A stretch of DNA of 7,093 bases, from NCBI GenBank assembly GCA_002451155.1, contig DKBG01000204.1, positions 1-7,093 of the forward strand. Direction: 5' to 3'. This stretch comes from Ignavibacteria bacterium UBA6906 (GTDB lineage: Bacteria; Bacteroidota; Ignavibacteria; UBA10030; UBA6906). Each line of letters opens with the position of its first letter. The first letter of the stretch is position 1. The notes beneath the pieces are model-generated. The model saw only the letters and a list, made by a program, of their open reading frames with translations, made no database searches and was not told the origin of the DNA. The translations under genes and the position numbers were made by a program. Below are positions 1-4,935 of this stretch, one piece after another.

Positions 1-89
1 CAGGTGTGTACTTTGCCAGAATGATAGCCACCCGCCTCTCTGACGGAATCACCGCGACGTCGGTCCGTAGAATGGTCCTTCAACGATGA
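1..89 (+). CDS. C-terminal end of a T9SS type A sorting-domain protein (partial)
   Basis: Reading from base 3, the window opens with 28 codons and a TGA at 87-89. The peptide begins GVYFARMIAT and ends SVRRMVLQR. The pattern (S)GVYF.R, a short variable turn, then R-[RK]-M-V-L-x-R at the very C-terminus is the end of the type A sorting domain that sends proteins through the type IX secretion system of Bacteroidota and relatives, where it is cleaved at the outer membrane. The first two bases, CA, fit a TCA or GCA codon, giving the usual S/A before GVYF. The passenger domain lies upstream of the window, so what the protein does cannot be told. The stretch is short, so the call rests on the motif and its position next to the stop. 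The same reading implies that the host encodes a T9SS. Confidence 0.75.
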   Translation, partial: GVYFARMIATRLSDGITATSVRRMVLQR

Positions 90-213
90 CACAGAGCGGT
101 GAGGGATTCGGCTCACTTGCGGTCTTGATCTCAACCACCAGGTGCGATAATGTCAAGTATAAGTCTACGGCCGAAGGCTCAGGTCAAGGAGACATGCATA
201 GCACGAGACCACT

Positions 214-225
214 TCAACGCGTTGA
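214..225. promoter_or_regulatory. 12-bp perfect palindrome, possible operator
   Basis: TCAACGCGTTGA is identical to its reverse complement over 12 bases, and the next flanking bases do not pair. It lies 65 bases ahead of the start of the 70-residue gene. Its inner half-site AACG|CGTT recurs in the hairpin at 240-264, which makes a two-site operator conceivable. One such palindrome in a gap of this size can also arise by chance. Confidence 0.3.
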
Positions 226-239
226 CGCGCAGGATGTCC

Positions 240-264
240 CGGTGTAACGAGAAGCGTTACGCTG
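240..264 (+). promoter_or_regulatory. hairpin ahead of the 70-residue gene
   Basis: The core is a perfect 6-bp inverted repeat, GTAACG (244-249) and CGTTAC (255-260), around the 5-base loop AGAAG. The stem extends outward to 10 pairs (240-249 with 255-264), two of them G-U in RNA. No T-run follows, so it is not a standard intrinsic terminator. It ends 12 bases before the Shine-Dalgarno sequence, so it could act as a 5' leader structure or, as DNA, as a binding site for a dimeric regulator. The role is inferred only from structure and position. Confidence 0.35.
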
Positions 265-276
265 CGTCGAAACATG

Positions 277-284
277 AGAGAGGA
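277..284 (+). promoter_or_regulatory. ribosome binding site of the 70-residue gene
   Basis: AGAGAGGA lies 5 bases before the ATG at 290. It is among the best Shine-Dalgarno matches in the window and is the main reason to accept the short gene as real. Confidence 0.65.
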
Positions 285-289
285 TTGCC

Positions 290-502
290 ATGAACCTGGA
301 TGAAATCAAATCGGTGGTCCGTCAACTCGGAAAGGACGATCGAAGAAAACTCGCTCTGTATATCCTTGACCTCGAAAAGCAGGGTCTCCAGCAGAGCCTC
401 GGGCCGCAGATCGCCGACGACATCGACGCATTCGGGAGGGTCATTCAGGATGCAGTTGAGAAGATCAAAAGGGTAGTGAAAGATGACGACAGGAAGCCCT
501 GA
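290..502 (+). CDS. small helical protein of unknown function (70 aa)
   Basis: I do not recognise this protein. It starts MNLDEIKSVVRQLG and is highly charged, with many Lys, Arg, Asp and Glu residues and no Cys or Trp. By eye it should form two or three amphipathic helices: about residues 3-13, 15-30 (DDRRKLALYILDLEKQ) and 38-63. There is no signal peptide or membrane segment. The phrase 'EIKxxVxQLxxDDRRKLAxYIxxLE' loosely recalls the short helical segments 'LxxEERxxLAxxLL' seen in addiction-module and other small regulatory proteins. No toxin-like partner lies next to it, so that label is not warranted. A strong AGAGAGGA supports the ATG. It stands alone, about 200 bases from either neighbour, with a hairpin in its leader. 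An opposite-strand frame covers the same bases, but it lacks any recognisable domain. Confidence 0.6.
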   Translation: MNLDEIKSVVRQLGKDDRRKLALYILDLEKQGLQQSLGPQIADDIDAFGRVIQDAVEKIKRVVKDDDRKP

Positions 503-699
503 TCTGTTGTTCGTCTTCGGCCTTCCCACATGATCGAATCGCATGTCCGGTCTTGCGAGGGATTGACGACCGAAACGTTGTGGGTGAGCTGAACGCTGGT
601 CGCTCATGCGGCTCACTGGGAAGGCGGCTGATTCATTCATGAATGCTAATGAGGGACAATTGCCTGCTGTCGCATACATCATTTAACTGGAAACATTCT
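503..699. other. intergenic region ahead of the S9A lipoprotein gene
   Basis: No supported gene lies here. The frame of the downstream peptidase stays open back to an ATG at 643, but the first 19 codons from there read as a hydrophilic leader before the true signal peptide, so they are taken as non-coding. The gap holds a 12-bp palindrome at 634-645. I found no convincing terminator for the 70-residue gene. The best sigma-70-like pair that I could construct (TTGCCT at 660-665, TTAACT at 683-688) is too weak to call. Confidence 0.45.
634..645. promoter_or_regulatory. 12-bp perfect palindrome upstream of the S9A gene
   Basis: CATTCATGAATG is its own reverse complement. It sits 54 bases before the chosen start codon, a plausible place for an operator. 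Flanking bases do not extend the symmetry, and there is no second copy nearby, so chance is a fair alternative. Confidence 0.22.
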
Positions 700-2814
700 A
701 TGCGCACAATTCGTTTCGTACATCTCGCGGTGGCGGCCTTCATGCTGGTCGGCTGCGCGGGCCCAAAGACAGTTGACACAAAGAAGATACCGAAAGAATT
801 TGTGGAGTTTGGAGGAACGCGAGTTGATAATTATTACTGGCTGAGTAAGCATGATGATCCGGAGGTCATCGCGCACCTCCAGGCAGAGAATACGTATACC
901 GACGAGATGCTCAAAGGGAGCGAAGAGATTCAAAAAACAATCTTTGATGAGCTCATTGCCCGTATCGAACAACGGTATGAGTCGCTCCCGCATAAAGTGA
1001 ACGGCTATTGGTACTATATCAGATATGAGGAGGGAAAACAGTATCCCCTCTATTGCCGAAAGAAAGAAACGATGGCCGCTCGGGAGGAGGTCTTCCTCGA
1101 CGTCCCCGAGCTGGCGGCCGGGCACCAGATCTATCTGGTCCGGGGATACTCTGTCAGTCCGACAAACGAGTGGGTTGCCTACGGGGTCGACACCTCCGGA
1201 GGCAGGCGATGCGACCTCTTTCTTCTGAATCTTTACTCGGAAGAACGTTCGCCCGAGGTAATTACGAACACCAGTGGTGGATACGTTTGGGCGAATGACG
1301 GGAAGACCCTCTTCTACGTGCTCAATGACCATACCGTCAGGGCATATAAGGTCATGAGGCATGCGCTCGGCACGGACCCGTCAATCGACGAACCGGTTTT
1401 CGTCGAATCGGACAGCACCTTTGAAATTTCGCTGAGCGCCAGCAGGGACAACAAATACCTCTTCCTCACGAGCGGGGACACAGAACCCCGTGAATCCTAC
1501 TATATGATGGCAGACGCACCCCGGATTCCGCCAATTCTGGTCCAGAGACGCCAGAAGAACCTTGTGTACAGCATGAACGACTACGAAGGAGACACTTTCT
1601 ATATCCTGACAAATCAGGCCGCGCAGAATTTCCGACTCGTACGGGCACCGATCAGGAATCCAGGCATCGTGAACTGGAAAGACCTGATTCCTCACCGCTC
1701 AGACGCATTGCTTGTGGACGCTGACGTTTTCAAGAATTACATCGTTGCAGACCAGAGGATCGACGGCCTCCCGCGTATCCTCGTTTTTGACCGAACGACA
1801 GGCGGCTCACACTACGTAGACCTTAAGGAAGAAAGCTATGTCGCCAATGCATATCCCGCCACAGATGCGTTCGATCTGGACAGCATACGGTATTCGTATA
1901 GCTCGCTGACAACGCCCCGCTCGGATTTCCTCTATGATCTGCGAACGGGAAAAAAGACTCTCCTCAAGCAGGAGAAGATCGGTGGGGGCTATGACGGGAC
2001 TCTCTACTCCACCCGACGAGTCTGGGCAACCGCGGGGGATAGTGTCCGGGTCCCGATAAGCGTTGTCTACCGGACGTCGCTTTTCAAGCGTGATGGATCG
2101 AATCCGGCGCTCCTCTACGCGTACGGTTCATATGGCGCGAACACAGATCCCTATTTCAATGCCTCGGTGATAAGTCTGCTGGACCGCGGTTTCTTGTTCG
2201 CGATTGCGCATATCCGCGGAGGGCAGGAAATGGGCAGGCAATGGTACGAGGAGGGGAAGCTGCTCAAGAAGAAGAACACCTTCTCAGACTACATTTCCTG
2301 CGCACAATTTCTTGTGGACGAGAAATATACATCGGCGAGCCGGCTTTTCGCAAATGGGGGTAGTGCAGGGGGGATGTTAATGGGAGCGGTAATAAATATG
2401 CGTCCCGACCTCTTTCGAGGTGTTCTCGCGGAGGTTCCCTGGATGGATGTTGTCACAGACATGTTCAATCCTGATCTTCCGCTTACCACGCTCGAATACG
2501 GTGAATGGGGAAATCCACACATAAGAGATCAGTACGAATATATGCTTTCCTGGTCTCCCTACGACAATGTCCGCCCGGCGGTTTATCCCGCAATTCTTGC
2601 CACCGGGGGGCTCAACGACACGCAGGTTCCTTACTACTCGCCTGCCAAATGGGTGGCAAAGGTGCGAGAATTCAACAGGGGAACTGAGCCGGTATTGTTC
2701 AAGTGCAATATGGGAGCAGGCCATGGGGGAGAGTCGGGGCGCTTCGAACGGCAACGATTGACAGCTCTAAAGTATGCGTTCATTGTAAGTGTCCTGAATG
2801 GAAAATTGCCATAG
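700..2814 (+). CDS. S9A-family serine peptidase, oligopeptidase B type, predicted lipoprotein
   Basis: This 704-residue enzyme should cleave short peptides on the C-terminal side of particular residues, working outside the cytoplasm. The ATG at 700 was chosen because it gives a proper lipoprotein signal (MRTIRF, hydrophobic core, then LVGC with the lipidated Cys at residue 19). An in-frame ATG at 643 would bury that signal behind 19 extra residues. The Shine-Dalgarno is weak. Residues of roughly 30-420 match the N-terminal propeller domain (for example the NYYWL motif and 'GYWYYIRYEEGKQYPLYCRK'). The rest is an alpha/beta-hydrolase domain with Ser555 (GGSAGG), Asp640 (GGLNDTQVPY) and His675 (GAGHGG). 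The spacings of 85 and 35 residues are those I recall for trypanosomal oligopeptidase B. 'EWGNP' and 'SPYDNV' are further hallmarks of that branch. Two acidic pocket residues of the classical enzyme appear replaced (Gly601 and Tyr485), so Arg/Lys specificity is uncertain. The gene is intact. Confidence 0.92.
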   Translation: MRTIRFVHLAVAAFMLVGCAGPKTVDTKKIPKEFVEFGGTRVDNYYWLSKHDDPEVIAHLQAENTYTDEMLKGSEEIQKTIFDELIARIEQRYESLPHKVNGYWYYIRYEEGKQYPLYCRKKETMAAREEVFLDVPELAAGHQIYLVRGYSVSPTNEWVAYGVDTSGGRRCDLFLLNLYSEERSPEVITNTSGGYVWANDGKTLFYVLNDHTVRAYKVMRHALGTDPSIDEPVFVESDSTFEISLSASRDNKYLFLTSGDTEPRESYYMMADAPRIPPILVQRRQKNLVYSMNDYEGDTFYILTNQAAQNFRLVRAPIRNPGIVNWKDLIPHRSDALLVDADVFKNYIVADQRIDGLPRILVFDRTTGGSHYVDLKEESYVANAYPATDAFDLDSIRYSYSSLTTPRSDFLYDLRTGKKTLLKQEKIGGGYDGTLYSTRRVWATAGDSVRVPISVVYRTSLFKRDGSNPALLYAYGSYGANTDPYFNASVISLLDRGFLFAIAHIRGGQEMGRQWYEEGKLLKKKNTFSDYISCAQFLVDEKYTSASRLFANGGSAGGMLMGAVINMRPDLFRGVLAEVPWMDVVTDMFNPDLPLTTLEYGEWGNPHIRDQYEYMLSWSPYDNVRPAVYPAILATGGLNDTQVPYYSPAKWVAKVREFNRGTEPVLFKCNMGAGHGGESGRFERQRLTALKYAFIVSVLNGKLP

Positions 2815-2840
2815 ATTACATGATAGATAAGGGCTGTAAT
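2815..2840. repeat. 6-bp inverted repeat immediately after the S9A stop codon
   Basis: ATTACA (2815-2820) and TGTAAT (2835-2840) form a perfect inverted repeat with a 14-base spacer. The stem is short and AT-rich and the loop long, so it is a poor terminator. The symmetric arms would suit a dimeric DNA-binding protein acting on the downstream genes. The support is positional only. Confidence 0.22.
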
Positions 2841-3036
2841 TGGTTGTTATATATAGAGGTATTGTCTTCAATAAATTCAATTTCCACCGGTCAACACTTT
2901 TTGCGTGACATGGTTCCAAAGGAACCCTCATCTTCAATTCCTATCGCGTGAGGCGAAGTTGCTGCCCAAAAGGACGGTCAAGTCGGCACAAGGAAGAAGT
3001 GGCGGAAGTCTGTTACGGGATTTCAGCCAGAGCCCA
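2815..3036. other. intergenic region between the two peptidase-type genes
   Basis: These 222 bases separate the S9A gene from the CocE-like gene. The first 70 or so (to about 2885) are clearly more AT-rich than the surroundings, which suits a promoter for the downstream group, though I cannot fix the boxes. The second half is in frame with the CocE-like gene back to an ATG at 2905, but that 44-residue extension is basic and hydrophilic and precedes a complete signal peptide, so it is read as leader. No convincing intrinsic terminator was found. Confidence 0.45.
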
Positions 3037-4935
3037 ATGAAGGCCCCTGCTGTTTCTCTTTTGGGGACACTTCTCCTTTTACCTTCACTTGCCTGTTGGT
3101 CGGCCAGGGCGCAGGATTCGGCCTGGGTGGCAGAGAAGTACAGAAAGGTCGAGGCCATGATCCCGATGCGCGATGGGGTCCGACTCTTTACATCCATTTA
3201 TATTCCGAAGGACACGCTCACCAGATATCCGGTTCTCCTCACGCGCACTCCATACAGCGTAAAACCATATGGGCCGAATGATCTTCGAACACCTCTCGGA
3301 CCGTCACGGTTTGAGGCGGAAGAGGGGTACATATTCGTGTATCAAGATGTTCGCGGCCGGTACATGTCTGAAGGTGTCTTCGTGGACGTTCGCCCATACA
3401 TTGAAAAGAAGAAGAGCGCGGAAGATGTTGATGAATCTAGCGATACATATGACACGATTGAGTGGATTCTACGGAATATCAGGCCCACGAACCGAAAGGT
3501 TGGAATCACGGGAATTTCATATCCGGGGTTTTACACAACGATGGGCATCATTGATGCGCACCCTGCTCTTGTGGCTGCTTCGCCGCAGGCCCCTATCGGG
3601 GATTGGTTTCTCGGGGATGATGACCACCACAACGGTGCTTTGTTCCTGGCAGAAACATTCTCCTTCTTTGCGAATTTCGGGCAGCTCCGGGCGAATCCCT
3701 TGACAGAGTACCCGTCAAGGTTTCGATTCCCGAATTACGATGCGTATAGCTTCTTCCTTTCCATGGGCCCACTCCCCGAGGCTGAACGCCTCTATATGCG
3801 AGACAGCATTCCCTACTGGAAAGACCTGATGGAACATGACACCTATGACAGCTTCTGGAAGGCACGCAGTGTTTTCCCTCACCTAAACCGAATCACTCCG
3901 GCGATCATGACTGTGGGCGGATGGTTCGATAAGGAAGATCTCTACGGCGCGTTGAATACCTATAAGACGATTGAACAGAATAATCCTAAGACATTTAATA
4001 TCCTGGTGATGGGCCCCTGGTCTCATGGGCAATGGGCCCGGGATTCTGGTGAACGCCTGGGGGATATCACGTTCGGCTCAAAGACGAGCGAGTGGTTTCG
4101 AGAGCATGTGCAGTATCCCTTCTACCGATACTTCCTGAAAGGGGAGGGATCCAGGAAATTTGCAGAGGCGACAGTGTTCGAAACGGGAGCCAATCGCTGG
4201 CATATGCTTGATGCATGGCCGCCGCGGGGTACCAGGCAGGTGTCTTTCTACCTGGGGTCGCGCGGCACAGTGACCAGGGGCGGACCCAGGCCAAAAGGAG
4301 AGCTCTTCAGCGAGTTTCTAAGCGATCCGGACCATCCTGTTCCCCACAGTGATGAAATCACCTCGTCCGTGCAACCATCGTATATGGTAGAAGATCAGCG
4401 CTTTGCTTCTCGACGGCCTGACGTCCTCACCTTCACGTCCGAGCCTCTTCCGGAGGAAGTGACGTTTGCCGGCCCGATCACCGCTTCCCTCTATGTCTCA
4501 ACGAGTGGCACGGATGCAGATTGGATCGTAAAAGTGATAGATGTGTTTCCTGACGACACCGTTTCAGCCGAAAAGACCACGCGGCCTCTCGGGGGATACC
4601 AGATGCTCGTCCGCGGAGACGTGATGCGCGGTAAATTCCGGAAAAGTTTCAGCAAGCCGCAGCCGTTTAGGCCGGGCCAGGTCACAAAAGTTGAATTCAC
4701 GCTCCAGGACGTTCTTCATCGTTTCAAAAGGGGGCACAAGATCATGATTCAAGTTCAGAGCAGCTGGTTTCCACTTGTCGACCGAAATCCCCAGAAATTC
4801 GTGAATATTTACAGAGCGTCTGCTGAAGATTTCCAAAAGGCAACCCACAAAGTATTTCACACAGCCGTGTACCCGTCGAAGATTACTGTCGGTCTCTGGA
4901 CTCCGCCAGCTCCGAAACCGGAGGGACGCCCCTGA
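3037..4935 (+). CDS. secreted CocE/NonD family hydrolase, alpha-amino acid ester hydrolase / glutaryl-7-ACA acylase-like
   Basis: This 632-residue protein belongs to the peptidase S15-like serine hydrolases, which act on amino-acid esters, acyl amides or short peptides. A signal peptide is plain: MKAPAV, a Leu-rich core, then ARA|QD with cleavage after residue 25. Cys20 follows SLA, a poor lipobox, so a soluble periplasmic or secreted form is favoured. The alpha/beta-hydrolase core carries Ser161 (GISYPG), Asp298 (GGWFDKED) and His330 (GPWSHGQW), with likely oxyanion tyrosines Tyr73 (RTPY) and Tyr162. Asp195 (in GDDDHH), Glu300 and Asp301 match the carboxylate cluster that binds the substrate's free alpha-amino group in alpha-amino acid ester hydrolases. 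Residues from about 395 on form the usual C-terminal jelly-roll. The ATG at 3037 gives the signal peptide, although its Shine-Dalgarno is weak. Cocaine esterase-like or cephalosporin-acylase activity is possible, but the amino-group cluster favours amino-acyl substrates. Confidence 0.9.
   Translation: MKAPAVSLLGTLLLLPSLACWSARAQDSAWVAEKYRKVEAMIPMRDGVRLFTSIYIPKDTLTRYPVLLTRTPYSVKPYGPNDLRTPLGPSRFEAEEGYIFVYQDVRGRYMSEGVFVDVRPYIEKKKSAEDVDESSDTYDTIEWILRNIRPTNRKVGITGISYPGFYTTMGIIDAHPALVAASPQAPIGDWFLGDDDHHNGALFLAETFSFFANFGQLRANPLTEYPSRFRFPNYDAYSFFLSMGPLPEAERLYMRDSIPYWKDLMEHDTYDSFWKARSVFPHLNRITPAIMTVGGWFDKEDLYGALNTYKTIEQNNPKTFNILVMGPWSHGQWARDSGERLGDITFGSKTSEWFREHVQYPFYRYFLKGEGSRKFAEATVFETGANRWHMLDAWPPRGTRQVSFYLGSRGTVTRGGPRPKGELFSEFLSDPDHPVPHSDEITSSVQPSYMVEDQRFASRRPDVLTFTSEPLPEEVTFAGPITASLYVSTSGTDADWIVKVIDVFPDDTVSAEKTTRPLGGYQMLVRGDVMRGKFRKSFSKPQPFRPGQVTKVEFTLQDVLHRFKRGHKIMIQVQSSWFPLVDRNPQKFVNIYRASAEDFQKATHKVFHTAVYPSKITVGLWTPPAPKPEGRP
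4920..4925 (+). promoter_or_regulatory. ribosome binding site of the SpoIID-domain gene, inside the upstream gene
   Basis: GGAGGG lies 9 bases before the ATG at 4935, within the last codons of the CocE-like gene. Together with the TGATG stop-start overlap it fixes the start and suggests translational coupling. Confidence 0.7.

Larger units (their letters stand above)
90..289. other. intergenic region with inverted repeats
   Basis: No reading frame of note crosses this 200-base gap. It holds an imperfect stem with arms 96-103 and 112-120 (GCGGTGAG against CTCACTTGC, with one bulge and a G-U pair) shortly after the upstream stop. No T-run follows, so a terminator is only weakly supported. Further on are a 12-bp palindrome and a hairpin, listed separately. 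Any promoter for the 70-residue gene should lie here, but I could not pick convincing -35/-10 or Bacteroidota-type (-33/-7) boxes. Confidence 0.5.

Noticed and set aside
96..120. Stem-loop after the T9SS-tail gene as a rho-independent terminator
   Set aside because: The stem has a bulge and a G-U pair, and no T-run follows.
257..682. 141-residue minus-strand frame across the 70-residue gene and the following gap
   Set aside because: No recognisable domain, and the 70-residue + strand gene has a strong ribosome binding site and a more protein-like, helix-forming sequence.
643..699. Upstream start for the S9A peptidase
   Set aside because: It would put 19 hydrophilic residues in front of a complete lipoprotein signal peptide, and no Shine-Dalgarno lies at a useful distance.
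679..1362. 227-residue minus-strand frame
   Set aside because: Lies wholly opposite the S9A signal peptide and propeller, whose family motifs are unmistakable; its own product resembles no protein family.
2703..2951. 82-residue + strand frame over the end of the S9A gene and the gap
   Set aside because: Its first part is an out-of-frame reading of the conserved S9A C-terminus, and no ribosome binding site or domain supports it.
2905..3036. Upstream start for the CocE-like hydrolase
   Set aside because: It would add 44 basic, hydrophilic residues before a complete signal peptide; family members begin with the signal peptide.
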